A stretch of DNA of 45,912 bases from Rhodovulum steppense (lineage in GTDB: Bacteria > Pseudomonadota > Alphaproteobacteria > Rhodobacterales > Rhodobacteraceae). The stretch is from NCBI RefSeq assembly GCF_004339675.1, contig NZ_SLVM01000029.1, positions 1 through 45,912 on the forward strand, given 5' to 3'. Positions 26,824-35,616 of the stretch are shown piece after piece. The first letter of the stretch is position 1. Every line of letters begins with the position of its first letter. The notes under the pieces were generated by a model. It did not search any database. It was not told the DNA's origin and was given only the letters and a program-made list of their open reading frames with translations. Both the position numbers and the translations under genes were made by a program.

Positions 26824-27324
26824 TCAGCCATATGGGTCAGCCACCCCGAGTTTTGCAAGTATTTCCACCTCCAGCCCCTCCATCAGGGCGGCATCTTGCG
26901 GACGGATGTGGTCGTAACCCAACAGATGCAGGCATCCATGGATCACAAGATGCGTGACATGATGGTGAAACGAAATCCCCTGCTCGCAGGCTTCCCGCGC
27001 GCAGGTCTCATAGGCGATGGCAATATCGCCCAGTTCGGTCGGCATGCCTTCGGGGGGCCGTTCGGGGGGATGAGGCGCATCGCCATCCTCCTCCGCCGCC
27101 AGATCCTCGGCCGGCCATGACAGGACATTGGTGGGCGCTGGCTTGCCACGAAACTCGGCGTTCAGCCCGGCGATGCGGGCATCGTCGCAGGCCAGGAGGC
27201 TGATCTCGCAGGCATCGGGATCAAGGCCCAGATGGGCCAGCGCCGCGGCACAGGCGTCCTCGGCCAAGGGGGCCAGACCCGCCTTGGCCCAGCGGTCATC
27301 CTCGAACACGATCTCGACACTCAT
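26824..27324 (-). CDS. ybeY: rRNA maturation endonuclease YbeY
   Basis: 166 residues, full length. Zinc motif HLVIHGCLHLLGYDH (H-x3-H-x5-H) near the C-terminus, and the upstream NAEFRGKPAPTNVLSWP and ELGDIAIAYETC blocks. It acts in 16S rRNA 3'-end maturation and ribosome quality control. It lies 37 bases before corC and keeps the standard phoH-ybeY-corC-lnt order, broken only by the GFA gene upstream. Confidence 0.95.
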   Translation of the reverse strand: MSVEIVFEDDRWAKAGLAPLAEDACAAALAHLGLDPDACEISLLACDDARIAGLNAEFRGKPAPTNVLSWPAEDLAAEEDGDAPHPPERPPEGMPTELGDIAIAYETCAREACEQGISFHHHVTHLVIHGCLHLLGYDHIRPQDAALMEGLEVEILAKLGVADPYG

Positions 27325-27380
27325 GGCCGGGATCTATCCGGGATCGCCGCCCGGCGTAAGGGGAAAGACGTCCCCAAGTA

Positions 27381-27412
27381 GGGTCCGCAGGACCGGAGCA
27401 TCCTGCGGACCC
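27381..27412 (-). terminator. Perfect 12-bp hairpin between the GFA gene and ybeY
   Basis: GGGTCCGCAGGA (27381-27392) / TCCTGCGGACCC (27401-27412) with an 8-base loop. It lies 80 bases past the GFA-gene stop and 57 bases before ybeY. No T-run follows on the minus strand. It probably ends or trims the GFA transcript. Confidence 0.55.
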
Positions 27413-27491
27413 GGGTTCCGCGCCCGGTGCGGGGGCTGGCGACCCATGGTCGGCAAAGGGCCGCGCGGAACCATCTCTCGGGCGCGGGCGG

Positions 27492-27929
27492 TCAGGAACC
27501 CGCGGGCCAGGCGAATTCCGGACGCAAGCCTTCGTAGACGGGGCGGCCGTCATTCGGTTTGGGCACGCCGGTCTTGGGATCGTAGAAGGCGTGGTAGCTC
27601 GCCTCCAGCCCGCGCGACTGATAGCCCATCAGGTTCGGCACGATCACCCGGATGCGGTGCTGCTTGTCGTCCAGCATGATCGGCGCGCCGCAGGTCTTGC
27701 AGGTGCACAGTTCCAGCGGCCCGCCCGGATTCTCGCTGTTGAAGGGCTGGCGGTTCATGTTGTGCTCGTTCGCGGCGCTCAGGTCGCCGTGCTTGAAGAA
27801 CACCACATGGGTCGTCGGCTGGCCGGTCACGCGCTTGCAGACCGAACAGTGACAGGTGTGGTTGTCGATCGGATCATGGTCGGCCCAGGTGCGCACATGC
27901 TCGCACCCGCCGACATATTTGTGAGACAT
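27492..27929 (-). CDS. GFA family protein (glutathione-dependent formaldehyde-activating-like)
   Basis: 145 residues. Two CxxC zinc pairs typical of the GFA fold: CHCSVCKRVTGQ (residues about 26-37) and CTCKTCGAPI (about 75-84), with KYVGGCEHVRTW in place of the usual N-terminal CxC; one of the three usual cysteine groups is thus reduced. Members bind zinc and sometimes glutathione; Gfa itself joins formaldehyde to glutathione, but most paralogues have no proven activity. GGGAGGAAAAG precedes ATG 27929. It interrupts the common phoH-ybeY neighbourhood and is flanked by a hairpin and a 493-base gap. Confidence 0.8.
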   Translation of the reverse strand: MSHKYVGGCEHVRTWADHDPIDNHTCHCSVCKRVTGQPTTHVVFFKHGDLSAANEHNMNRQPFNSENPGGPLELCTCKTCGAPIMLDDKQHRIRVIVPNLMGYQSRGLEASYHAFYDPKTGVPKPNDGRPVYEGLRPEFAWPAGS

Positions 27930-28422
27930 CTTTTCCTCCCTCCCTCGGACGGCAAGGCCGCCCGCTGCCCCGGGCGGGAAAGGCCCGAGATGAAAGAGGA
28001 TAGCGCCCGAATCGCGGGCCGGTCGATCTAGACTTCCGTCTGCGGTGGGGGTCGGGCTTGCCCTGCGGCCGTCGTTTTTCGGCCCATGAGACCGGGCCGC
28101 CTGGGACGGAGCCGGGGCGGCGGTGGCTGGCACGTCCCCGAAACGGTCCCGCGGCCGACAGCCTTTACATACCAGGTCGGAAACCTGTTCCCCACCGCGC
28201 CAGCCACAGGTCTGGCCCGGGCGTCAGTCCGGGCCGCGCCCGCCCCCCCCCGGGAGGGCGCATCGGCGATGTCGCGCATCGCGCTGGCGACAGTGATGCT
28301 TTCAAGCGTGGCGCGCCGAACTGGCGTCCCAAATCGCCCTCCCAGGCTCGGGCGCGACCCTCAGCACCCGGGACCGGATCGCCCCACCCCGGCTATGCCG
28401 GATTTCCCTTCTCAGCAGCCGG
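27930..28422. other. Non-coding gap between phoH and the GFA gene
   Basis: 493 bases with several open frames on both strands (for example 28086-28469 plus and 28028-28279 minus), but their products are Pro/Arg/Ala-rich with no recognisable family, so I call none. It holds a perfect 7-bp hairpin GGCCCGG (28214-28220) / CCGGGCC (28229-28235) and a short CAGGT-CGGAA-ACCTG stem at about 28170-28184. I looked for SRP RNA, tmRNA, RNase P RNA and a cobalamin riboswitch and saw none. A small RNA is possible. Confidence 0.5.
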
Positions 28423-29448
28423 TTACCGCCCTTCGCCCCGTTCCTGATCCGCGTCATAGGCCTCGATGATCCGCGCGACCAGCGGGTGACGGACCACGTC
28501 CTTGGAGGTGAAATAGCTGAACGAGATCCTGTCGATCCCCGAGAGCAGCCTTTCCGCATCGGCCAGACCGCTGGCCACCCCGCGCGGCAGGTCGACCTGG
28601 CTGCGGTCGCCGGTGATGACCATGCGCGAGCCTTCGCCCAGACGGGTCAGGAACATCTTCATCTGCATCGTGGTCGCGTTCTGCGCCTCGTCCAGCACCA
28701 CGAAGGCATTGGCCAGCGTGCGCCCGCGCATGAAGGCGAGCGGCGCGATCTCGATGCGCTTTTCCTCGATCAGCTTGGCGGTCTGCTTGCCCGGCAGGAA
28801 ATCGTTCAGCGCATCGTAAAGCGGTTGCATGTAGGGATCGACCTTTTCCTTCATGTCGCCGGGCAGGAAGCCCAGCCGCTCGCCCGCCTCGACGGCGGGG
28901 CGGCTGAGGATGATTCGGTCGACATGGCCGCCGATGAACATGTTCACCGCGACCGCGACGGCCAGATAGGTCTTGCCGGTGCCCGCGGGCCCGATGCCGA
29001 AGCACAGCTCGTTCTCGTAAAGCGCGCGGACATAGGCCTTCTGCGCCTCGGTGCGGGGTTCGATCAGCTTGCGGCGGGTGTGGATCTCGACCCGGCCGCG
29101 CTGGAACATCTCGAGCTGGTCGCCCGGCTGCACGGCCGTCCCGTCGGCGGAATCGCCCAGCCGGATCGCCCCGTCGATATCGCCCGCCTCGACCGCCTTG
29201 CCCGTTTCAAGCCGCGCGTAAAGCTGGCGCAGCACCTGGGCGGCCTGCCCGCGCGAGCCGCCCTCGCCGACCACGGCCAGGCGGTTGCCGCGGCGCAGGA
29301 TATGGACGCCGAGCTTGTGCTCGATCTGGGCAAGGTTGCGGTCGAACTCGCCGCACAGGTCGATCAGAAGGCGGTTGTCGGGAAACTCGACGAGCGTCTG
29401 ATGCGCGTCGTCCGTATCCGTCGGGGGGGTCAGGGCGCTTATTCCCAA
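28423..29448 (-). CDS. phoH: PhoH family protein (PhoH-like ATPase)
   Basis: 341 residues. Walker A GIGPAGTGKTYLAV, Walker B FVVLDEAQNAT, RMVITGDRSQVDLP and SGLADAERLL are the standard PhoH core; the N-terminal 110 residues form a KH-like region (DNRLLIDLCGEFDRNLAQIE..). The ATPase probably acts in RNA metabolism with YbeY. There is no ATG: both upstream starts in frame are TTG. I chose TTG 29448 because GGAG stands six bases before it and the product then begins MGISALTPP, as in relatives; the TTG at 29502 lacks such a site. Confidence 0.93.
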   Translation of the reverse strand: MGISALTPPTDTDDAHQTLVEFPDNRLLIDLCGEFDRNLAQIEHKLGVHILRRGNRLAVVGEGGSRGQAAQVLRQLYARLETGKAVEAGDIDGAIRLGDSADGTAVQPGDQLEMFQRGRVEIHTRRKLIEPRTEAQKAYVRALYENELCFGIGPAGTGKTYLAVAVAVNMFIGGHVDRIILSRPAVEAGERLGFLPGDMKEKVDPYMQPLYDALNDFLPGKQTAKLIEEKRIEIAPLAFMRGRTLANAFVVLDEAQNATTMQMKMFLTRLGEGSRMVITGDRSQVDLPRGVASGLADAERLLSGIDRISFSYFTSKDVVRHPLVARIIEAYDADQERGEGR

Positions 29449-29617
29449 TGACGTCTCCGTTGGCTGAAGGCCGCGAAAATATGGTGCCAACCGCCCGTCC
29501 AAACCGCAAGCGATAGCTGCGTCATTCGGCCCGATTGATGTAAAATTTGCATTAAAGGGCGGGTCGCTCGCCCGGAAAACGACGGCGGGCGGGATCGTCC
29601 GGCGCCGAAAGCCGGGA

Positions 29618-30091
29618 TCAGGAGGCCCTTTTCAGCGCCTTGATCTCGGGCCGTTTCAGCGGCTTGTCGGCCAGACCCAGCAGAAGCGCGGCCAGATCCG
29701 GTTCGTCCACGCGGCGTGCGGCGGCGCTGACCTTGAACCAGCGCCGCCTGCGCTGGCTGCGTTCCTTCCAGTCGCGCTTGAGCTGCTCGACCAGCATGGG
29801 AAAGACCTCGACCCGGCAGGGCAGCGCGCTGCCATTGTCCAGGATCTTGTCATAGCGATACCGTCCGATCGGCTCGGTGCCGACATGGCCGATGGCGCCG
29901 GCCTCTTCCAGCGCCTCGATCTCGGCCGTGCGCCAGGGCTTGCTGACATCCATGCGCCAGCCCTTGGGCATGACCCAGCGCCCGGTCCCGCGCGAGGTCA
30001 CCATGAGAACGCGCAGCCTGCCCTTCGAATCCCAGCGAAGGGGCAAGGCGGCGATCTGAGCGCCTGTCGCGGTTGTGGCCTCGTCTGTCAT
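29618..30091 (-). CDS. Nudix hydrolase
   Basis: 157 residues. The Nudix box is GWRMDVSKPWRTAEIEALEEAG, with the two adjacent Glu residues in EALEEAG, and the preceding WVMPKGWRM typical of the diphosphoinositol-polyphosphate-type Nudix group (PKGWP..). Position 1 of the REUXEE core is Ile-Glu rather than Arg-Glu, as in many members. Substrate unknown: nucleoside diphosphate derivative, Ap4A or similar. The C-terminus is Arg/Lys-rich (WKERSQRRRRWFKV). It lies between miaB and phoH, 177 bases after miaB. Confidence 0.85.
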   Translation of the reverse strand: MTDEATTATGAQIAALPLRWDSKGRLRVLMVTSRGTGRWVMPKGWRMDVSKPWRTAEIEALEEAGAIGHVGTEPIGRYRYDKILDNGSALPCRVEVFPMLVEQLKRDWKERSQRRRRWFKVSAAARRVDEPDLAALLLGLADKPLKRPEIKALKRAS

Positions 30092-30268
30092 ATCCGGCCT
30101 GCTCGGCGGGCATGGGCTGCCCGTTCGGTCTGGTTGCGCAGGGACGTCATGTAAGTGCCCCTGCGACATTTTCACAGGAGTCGATAACATTCGGTTGATC
30201 CTGACAACATGAATCGCCCGGCGGCCGGGCTTTTCCGGCCTCAAGTGCCGTCCGCGCGCAGGAAACGC

Positions 30269-31597
30269 TCAGCCGATGGTCAACCGCCCGGCCAGCGAGT
30301 TCGGCGCGGCCGCAAGAATCTCGACCGGCGCGATCCGGCCCAGCCAGTCCTCGCCCGCCTCGACATGCACGGCCTGCAGATGGTCGGACTTGCCCACGAC
30401 CTGCCCCGGCATGCGGCCCGGCTTTTCGAACAGCACGCCGACAACGCGCCCCACCATGGCCTGTTGCGCCGCCTGCTGCTGGGCGTCCAGCAGCGCCTGC
30501 AACCGGGCCAGCCGGTCGGATTTCACGTCCTCGGGCACCTGCCCCTCGCGCTCGGCGGCGGGCGTGCCGGGGCGGGGGGAATACTTGAAGGAATAGCACT
30601 GGCCATAGCCGACCTCGCGCACCAGCGCCATGGTCGCCTCGAAATCGGCTTCGGTCTCGCCGGGGAAACCGACGATGAAATCGCCCGAGATGAGGATATC
30701 GGGCCGGGCGGCGCGGATGCGCGCGATCAGCGCAAGGTATTGGTCGGCCGTGTGCTTGCGGTTCATCGCCTTGAGGATGCGGTCAGACCCCGACTGAACC
30801 GGCAGATGCAGATAGGGCATCAGTTCGGGACAATCGCCATGGGCGGCGATCAGGTCGTCCTCCATGTCGTTCGGGTGCGAGGTTGTATAGCGGATACGCT
30901 CCAGCCCCTCGATCCGCGCCAGTTCCCGGATCAGCCGCGCAAGGCCCCAAGCCCCATCCGCGCCGTCGCCGTGATAGGCGTTGACGTTCTGGCCCAGCAG
31001 CGTGATCTCGCGCACGCCGCGCGCCACAAGATCGCGCGCCTCGTCCAGCACCCGCGCAACGGGGCGCGACACCTCGGCGCCGCGGGTATAGGGCACGACG
31101 CAGAAGGCGCAGAACTTGTCGCAGCCCTCCTGCACGGTCAGGAACGCGGTCGGCCCGCGCGCCGCCTTGGGCCGCCCGCCCAGCCGGTCGAACTTGTCTT
31201 CCTCGGGGAAATCGGTGTCGAGCGCCCTGCCCCCCGCCCGCGCGCGCGCCTCAAGCTCGGGCAGGCGGTGATAGCTTTGCGGCCCCACCACCAGATCGAC
31301 CAGCGGCTGGCGGCGCAGGATCTCCTCGCCCTCGGCCTGGGCGACACAGCCCGCAACGCCGATCTTAAGGTCGGGGTTCGCGGCCTTCAGCCCCTTCAGC
31401 CGACCGAGTTCGGAATAGACCTTCTCGGCGGCCTTTTCGCGGATATGGCAGGTGTTCAGCAGGATCATGTCCGCCGTTTCGGCCGTGTCGGTGACGACAT
31501 AGCCCGCGGCGCCCAGCGCCTCGGCCATCCGCTCGCTGTCATAGACGTTCATCTGACAGCCATAGGTCTTGATAAACAGCTTTCTGGGCGTGGTCAT
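30269..31597 (-). CDS. miaB: tRNA-2-methylthio-N6-dimethylallyladenosine synthase
   Basis: 442 residues. N-terminal UPF0004 domain with the auxiliary cluster cysteines ([36 protein letters not shown]), radical-SAM [15 protein letters not shown] (C-x3-C-x2-C), and a TRAM domain at the end. It adds the methylthio group to i6A37 of tRNAs reading UNN codons. Start ATG 31597 begins [17 protein letters not shown]. The gene is divergent from the DUF2238-like gene with 148 bases between. Confidence 0.96.
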   Translation of the reverse strand: MTTPRKLFIKTYGCQMNVYDSERMAEALGAAGYVVTDTAETADMILLNTCHIREKAAEKVYSELGRLKGLKAANPDLKIGVAGCVAQAEGEEILRRQPLVDLVVGPQSYHRLPELEARARAGGRALDTDFPEEDKFDRLGGRPKAARGPTAFLTVQEGCDKFCAFCVVPYTRGAEVSRPVARVLDEARDLVARGVREITLLGQNVNAYHGDGADGAWGLARLIRELARIEGLERIRYTTSHPNDMEDDLIAAHGDCPELMPYLHLPVQSGSDRILKAMNRKHTADQYLALIARIRAARPDILISGDFIVGFPGETEADFEATMALVREVGYGQCYSFKYSPRPGTPAAEREGQVPEDVKSDRLARLQALLDAQQQAAQQAMVGRVVGVLFEKPGRMPGQVVGKSDHLQAVHVEAGEDWLGRIAPVEILAAAPNSLAGRLTIG

Positions 31598-31745
31598 GGC
31601 GCGTTCCCGACGATCTGGCCCGAAGGCCTGAGCCGGTGTCCTACACGAAACCCGCCCCCACCCGCAACGCTTGCATCGGCGGCGCCGTTGGCCGACCTTG
31701 ACGGCATGTCGCCAGGGGCGGCAAGGACACGGGCGGAGGACGCGC

Positions 31746-32342
31746 ATGCAGATCAAATCCCGGGAATGGGCAGTGTTCTGGTTCACCATCACCTATGTCG
31801 CGGGCTTCACGATCTGGTTCTTCTCGCGCGGGAATTACGAGTTCATCTGGTATGTGCTGACCATGATGGGCATGATTGCGCTGGCCGCGCTGGGCCTGCG
31901 CAAGGCGGAATTCCCGGCCGCGTTGCTCTGGGCGCTCAGCCTCTGGGGGCTGGCCCATATGGCGGGCGGCGGGGTGCCGGTGGGCGGCAGCGTCCTTTAC
32001 AACTGGATGATCTGGCATGTCGGCGGCGAGGGCGAGCTTGCCATCCTGAAATACGACCAGGCGGTGCATGCCTATGGCTTCGGCGTGACGGCGTGGATGC
32101 TGTGGCACCTGATGGTGCGCCACTACCCCGCCACCGAGGGCAGCTGGACCGCGCTGACCTACCCGGCCTTCGGTGCGATGGGGCTGGGGGCGCTGAACGA
32201 AATCATCGAGTTCATCGCTGTGCTGGGCATCCCCGACACCAATGTGGGCGGCTATTACAATACCGGGCTGGACCTGGTCTTCAACGCCGCGGGCGCGATC
32301 GTCGCTGTTGTGACGATCGCGCTGGTCCGTCGCTTCCGGTAG
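31746..32342 (+). CDS. DUF2238-like inner membrane protein
   Basis: 198 residues with about six membrane helices. The core reads [66 protein letters not shown], which recalls the DUF2238/YjdF family, with conserved His, Asp and Glu in or near the membrane that could bind a metal. Function unknown. The stop is 3 bases before the stop of the convergent irr gene. The ATG has the modest GGAGGA upstream (31736-31741). Confidence 0.7.
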   Translation: MQIKSREWAVFWFTITYVAGFTIWFFSRGNYEFIWYVLTMMGMIALAALGLRKAEFPAALLWALSLWGLAHMAGGGVPVGGSVLYNWMIWHVGGEGELAILKYDQAVHAYGFGVTAWMLWHLMVRHYPATEGSWTALTYPAFGAMGLGALNEIIEFIAVLGIPDTNVGGYYNTGLDLVFNAAGAIVAVVTIALVRRFR

Positions 32343-32345
32343 GCG

Positions 32346-32786
32346 TCAGAGCCGACGCAGCCGGATCACCACGTCCACCTTGGAAATCTCGGACCCCGCC
32401 GGAGCCTCGGGCAGGCGCGAGATCTCGATCGAGCCATGCGGGGCATCGGTCAGGCGGCCCTCGTCTTCCCAGAAGAAATGGGGATGGTCGTCGACGCGCG
32501 TGTCGAAATAGCTTTTAGTGCCGTCGACCATGACTTCCTGCATCAGGCCCGCATCGCAGAAGGCCCGAAGCGTGTTGTAGACGGTCGCCAGCGACACCCT
32601 TTCGCCGGTTCCGCAAGAGGCCGCGTAAAGGGTTTCGGCCGTCACATGCCGATCCTTCCCGTCGCCGATCAGCAGGGCGGCGAGACTGACACGCTGGCGC
32701 GTGGGACGCAGACCGGCCTTGGACAACCAGCGGCTGCTGCGCTCGATCGCATCCGGATGGGTGGGATTATCATTCAACTGTGCCAT
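32346..32786 (-). CDS. irr: Fur family iron response regulator Irr
   Basis: 146 residues. N-terminal winged helix ([40 protein letters not shown]) and dimer domain with the Irr-specific [18 protein letters not shown]. Irr in alphaproteobacteria senses iron through haem and represses haem and iron-using genes when iron is low. No long HRM motif is seen at the N-terminus. In Rhodobacterales irr is typically divergent from fabA, as here. A near-perfect -10 hexamer ends five bases before ATG 32786 and no ribosome site is visible, so the mRNA may be leaderless. Confidence 0.87.
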   Translation of the reverse strand: MAQLNDNPTHPDAIERSSRWLSKAGLRPTRQRVSLAALLIGDGKDRHVTAETLYAASCGTGERVSLATVYNTLRAFCDAGLMQEVMVDGTKSYFDTRVDDHPHFFWEDEGRLTDAPHGSIEISRLPEAPAGSEISKVDVVIRLRRL

Positions 32787-32791
32787 ACCGA

Positions 32792-32829
32792 AGTATATGG
32801 TCCCGCCCAGTCGAGAATTCAAATGATTC
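32792..32829 (-). promoter_or_regulatory. irr promoter with possible operator
   Basis: Minus strand TTGAAT (32822-32817) and TATACT (32797-32792), or the overlapping CATATA with exact 17-bp spacing. An imperfect inverted repeat GAAT-7-ATTC (32815-32829) overlaps the -35. It is short and not a classic ICE box (TTTAGAA-type), so regulator identity is open. Predicted transcription start is within a few bases of the ATG. Confidence 0.5.
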
Positions 32830-32941
32830 CGAACTGCAGCGGCGCTTTGGCGCGGCATATGCGCACTATTGCCACTCGCCAAGGGCCGGTGCTACAGGGG
32901 GCGAACCGCGAAATTCGCCTTACGCAGGGGGCTGCGCCCGC

Positions 32942-33451
32942 ATGACCGACTATCCCACAAGCTTCGACCGGGACGATCTGCTGAAATGCGCGCGGGGGGA
33001 ACTGTTCGGCCCCGGCAACGCGCAACTGCCCGAACCGCCGATGCTGATGATGGACCGGATCACCGGGATCAGCGCCGATGGCGGCGCCCATGGCAAGGGC
33101 CATGTGGTCGCCGAGTTCGACATCCACCCCGACCTGTGGTTCTTTTCCTGCCACTTCCCCGGCAACCCGATCATGCCGGGCTGCCTGGGCCTTGACGGGC
33201 TGTGGCAGCTGACCGGCTTCAACCTGGGCTGGCGCGGCTGGCCGGGGCGGGGCTATGCGCTGGGGGTGGGCGAGGTGAAACTGACCGGGATGGTCCGGCC
33301 CGACCGCAAGATGCTGACCTATTTCGTGGATTTCACCAAGGCCGTGCAGACCCGCCGCCTGACCATGGGTGTGGCCGATGGCCGGGTCGAAGCCGATGGC
33401 GAAACGATCTATCATGTCAAGGACATGAAGGTCGCCCTTTCGGAAAGCTGA
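32942..33451 (+). CDS. fabA: 3-hydroxydecanoyl-ACP dehydratase/isomerase
   Basis: 169 residues, hot-dog fold. The active-site His71 in [18 protein letters not shown] and Asp85 fifteen residues later fit FabA, and the length and following FabB gene mark it as FabA rather than FabZ. It dehydrates 3-hydroxydecanoyl-ACP and isomerises the trans-2 to the cis-3 double bond, the branch point to unsaturated fatty acids. First gene of fabA-fabB-fabI. Confidence 0.97.
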   Translation: MTDYPTSFDRDDLLKCARGELFGPGNAQLPEPPMLMMDRITGISADGGAHGKGHVVAEFDIHPDLWFFSCHFPGNPIMPGCLGLDGLWQLTGFNLGWRGWPGRGYALGVGEVKLTGMVRPDRKMLTYFVDFTKAVQTRRLTMGVADGRVEADGETIYHVKDMKVALSES

Positions 33452-33473
33452 GTCGCGAAAGAAGGAGAGCGCC

Positions 33474-34703
33474 ATGCGCCGCGTCGTCATCACGGGGCTG
33501 GGCATCGTCTCGCCCATCGGGAACAATGCCGCAGAGGTCGAGGCCAGCCTGCGCGCCGGCCGGTCCGGCATACGGTTCGAGCCGGTCTATGCCGAGAACG
33601 GATTCCGCAGCCAGGTCGCGGGCATCCCGCAGATCGACCTGGAGGCCGCGATCGACAAGCGGCACCTGCGCTTCATGGGGGCGGGCGCCGCCTACAATTT
33701 CCTCGCCATGGAACAGGCCATTGCCGATTCCGGGCTGGAGGATGGCGATGTCTCGAACGAGCGGACGGGGCTGATCATGGGTTCGGGCGGGCCGTCCACC
33801 TCGAACTTCTTCACCGCGCACCAGATCGTCAAGGAAAAGGGCAGCCCCAAGCGGATGGGCCCGTTCATGGTGACGCGCTGCATGTCGTCCACCAACTCGG
33901 CTTGCCTCGCGACACCCTTCAGGATCAAGGGCGTGAACTACTCGATCACCTCGGCCTGTTCGACATCCGCCCATTGCATCGGCAACGGCACCGAACTGAT
34001 CCAGATGGGCAAGCAGGACATCGTCTTTGCCGGTGGCGGCGAAGAGGTGGACTGGACGCTGTCCTGCCTGTTCGACGCGATGAACGCGATGTCGTCGAAA
34101 TACAACGACACGCCCGAAACCGCCTCGCGCCCGTTCGACGCCACGCGCGACGGCTTCGTGATCGCGGGCGGCGGCGGGGTCGTCGTGCTGGAAGAGTTGG
34201 AGCACGCCCTGGCCCGCGGCGCGAAGATCTATGCCGAGGTCACGGGTTACGGCGCCACCTCGGACGGCTATGACATGGTGGCGCCGTCCGGCGAAGGCGG
34301 CGCGCGGTCGATGCGGCTGGCGCTGTCCACGCTGCCCGAGGGCCGCAAGGTCGATTACATCAACGCGCATGGCACCTCGACGGTGGCGGGCGACGTGACC
34401 GAAGTGAAGGCGGTGCGCGCCGTCTTCGGCGAGGATGCGATGCCCCCCATCGCCTCGACCAAGTCGCTGACCGGCCATTCGCTGGGGGCAACCGGCGTGC
34501 ATGAGGCGATCTATTCGCTGATCATGCTGGACAAGGGTTTCATCGCGGCCTCGGCCAATATCACCGAGTTGGACCCGGAAATCCGCGAAGGCGAGATCGT
34601 GACCGAGTTGCGCGAAGCGGTGGAGATCGACAGCGTTTTGTCCAACAGCTTCGGCTTTGGCGGGACGAACGCCACCCTTGTCATGTCCAGATATCGTGGA
34701 TGA
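33474..34703 (+). CDS. fabB: 3-oxoacyl-ACP synthase I
   Basis: 409 residues, thiolase-fold condensing enzyme. Catalytic Cys162 ([11 protein letters not shown]), His299 ([11 protein letters not shown]) and His335 ([10 protein letters not shown]). It extends the cis-3-decenoyl-ACP made by FabA, completing unsaturated acid synthesis. It starts 22 bases after fabA with GAAGGAGAG as ribosome site, and the stop is six bases before fabI. Confidence 0.97.
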   Translation: MRRVVITGLGIVSPIGNNAAEVEASLRAGRSGIRFEPVYAENGFRSQVAGIPQIDLEAAIDKRHLRFMGAGAAYNFLAMEQAIADSGLEDGDVSNERTGLIMGSGGPSTSNFFTAHQIVKEKGSPKRMGPFMVTRCMSSTNSACLATPFRIKGVNYSITSACSTSAHCIGNGTELIQMGKQDIVFAGGGEEVDWTLSCLFDAMNAMSSKYNDTPETASRPFDATRDGFVIAGGGGVVVLEELEHALARGAKIYAEVTGYGATSDGYDMVAPSGEGGARSMRLALSTLPEGRKVDYINAHGTSTVAGDVTEVKAVRAVFGEDAMPPIASTKSLTGHSLGATGVHEAIYSLIMLDKGFIAASANITELDPEIREGEIVTELREAVEIDSVLSNSFGFGGTNATLVMSRYRG

Positions 34704-34709
34704 CGGCCA

Positions 34710-35498
34710 ATGCCTGACCTACTGAAGGGAAAACGCGGCCTCGTGATGGGCGTCGCGAATGACCGTTCGATCGCCTGGGGTATCGCCAAGGCGATGGCCG
34801 AGGAGGGCGCGGAACTGGCCTTTACCCATCAGGGCGAGGCGTTCGGCAAGCGGTTGCAGCCGCTGGCGGAAAGCGTGGGCTCGTCCTTCATGGTCGATGT
34901 CGACGTGACCGACGATGCCTCGCTGGAGCACGCCTTTCAGCGGCTGAAGGACGAATGGGGCAGGCTGGATTTCGTCGTCCACGCCATCGCCTATTCCGAC
35001 AAGACCGAACTCACCGGGCGCTTCATCAATACCACGCGCGAGAACTTCAAGAATTCTCTTGCGATTTCATGCTATTCGCTGATCGACGTTGCGCGGCGCG
35101 CGCAGCCATTGATGCCCGATGGCGGCACGATCCTGACGCTGACCTACCAGGGCTCGAACCGGGTGACGCCGTTCTACAACGTGATGGGGGTGGCGAAGGC
35201 GGCTTTGGAATCGGCGGTTCGGTATCTGGCTTCGGATTTGGGGGCGGAGGGGATTCGGGTGAATGCGATCAGCCCGGGGCCGATGAAGACGCTGGCGGGG
35301 GCGGCGATCGCGGGGGGGCGCAAGACCTATCGGCATACCGAGATGAATGCGCCGCTCGGGGCCAATGCGACGCTGGAATGTATAGGCGGAACAGCGGTTT
35401 ACCTGGCCTCGGATTTCGGGGCCTGCACCACGGGCGAGATCATCACCGTGGATGGCGGCTATCACGTCCTCGGCATGCCGCGCTTCGAGAATATCTGA
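34710..35498 (+). CDS. fabI: Enoyl-ACP reductase (NADH)
   Basis: 262 residues, short-chain-dehydrogenase fold. GVANDRSIAWGIAKA near the N-terminus, active-site Tyr146, Tyr156 and Lys163 in the FabI spacing (Y-x6-K), and the SPGPMKTLA loop. It makes the last reduction of each fatty acid cycle and is the triclosan target; a second FabI or FabV elsewhere cannot be excluded. Codons from about 35190 to 35330 use G and T in third position (ttg, ggg, att, gct) where the rest of the gene uses C. Third and last gene of the fab group. Confidence 0.96.
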   Translation: MPDLLKGKRGLVMGVANDRSIAWGIAKAMAEEGAELAFTHQGEAFGKRLQPLAESVGSSFMVDVDVTDDASLEHAFQRLKDEWGRLDFVVHAIAYSDKTELTGRFINTTRENFKNSLAISCYSLIDVARRAQPLMPDGGTILTLTYQGSNRVTPFYNVMGVAKAALESAVRYLASDLGAEGIRVNAISPGPMKTLAGAAIAGGRKTYRHTEMNAPLGANATLECIGGTAVYLASDFGACTTGEIITVDGGYHVLGMPRFENI

Positions 35499-35520
35499 AG
35501 CGGAACCCGGAAACGGCCGG

Positions 35521-35574
35521 ATTCCGAAATCGGAATTCCATATGATTTCCATATGAATTCCATATGACTTTTTT
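35521..35574 (+). terminator. Hairpin, CATATG repeats and T-run after fabI
   Basis: ATTCCG-AAAT-CGGAAT hairpin (35521-35536), then three repeats (separate entry), then six T (35569-35574). The first stem is only 6 bp and far from the T-run; the repeats may fold as well, since each holds the palindrome CATATG. Likely end of the fabA-fabB-fabI transcript. Confidence 0.5.
35536..35568. repeat. Three tandem 11-bp TTCCATATGAN repeats
   Basis: TTCCATATGAT (35536-35546), TTCCATATGAA (35547-35557), TTCCATATGAC (35558-35568): only the last base varies. AT-rich in a strongly GC-rich region, between the convergent stops of fabI and gltX. One helical turn per unit. Confidence 0.85.
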
Positions 35575-35616
35575 CGCTCGGGACCGGGGCGGGGTCGCGA
35601 TGGCTGGCCGACCGCC

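Noticed and set aside
28140-28240. SRP RNA, tmRNA or cobalamin riboswitch in the same gap
   Set aside because: The conserved cores of these RNAs (for SRP RNA the GGAAGGAAGCAGCC motif) are not present.
28058-28469. Plus-strand frames in the phoH-GFA gap as genes
   Set aside because: No ribosome site, no recognisable motif, low-complexity Pro/Arg composition.
32815-32829. Classic ICE box of Irr
   Set aside because: Only GAAT/ATTC arms of four bases; lacks the TTTAGAA-type consensus. Kept only as a possible operator.
35536-35568. CATATG repeats as a cloning artefact (NdeI sites)
   Set aside because: The units share 10 of 11 bases, sit in a natural intergenic place and have no vector-like flanks.
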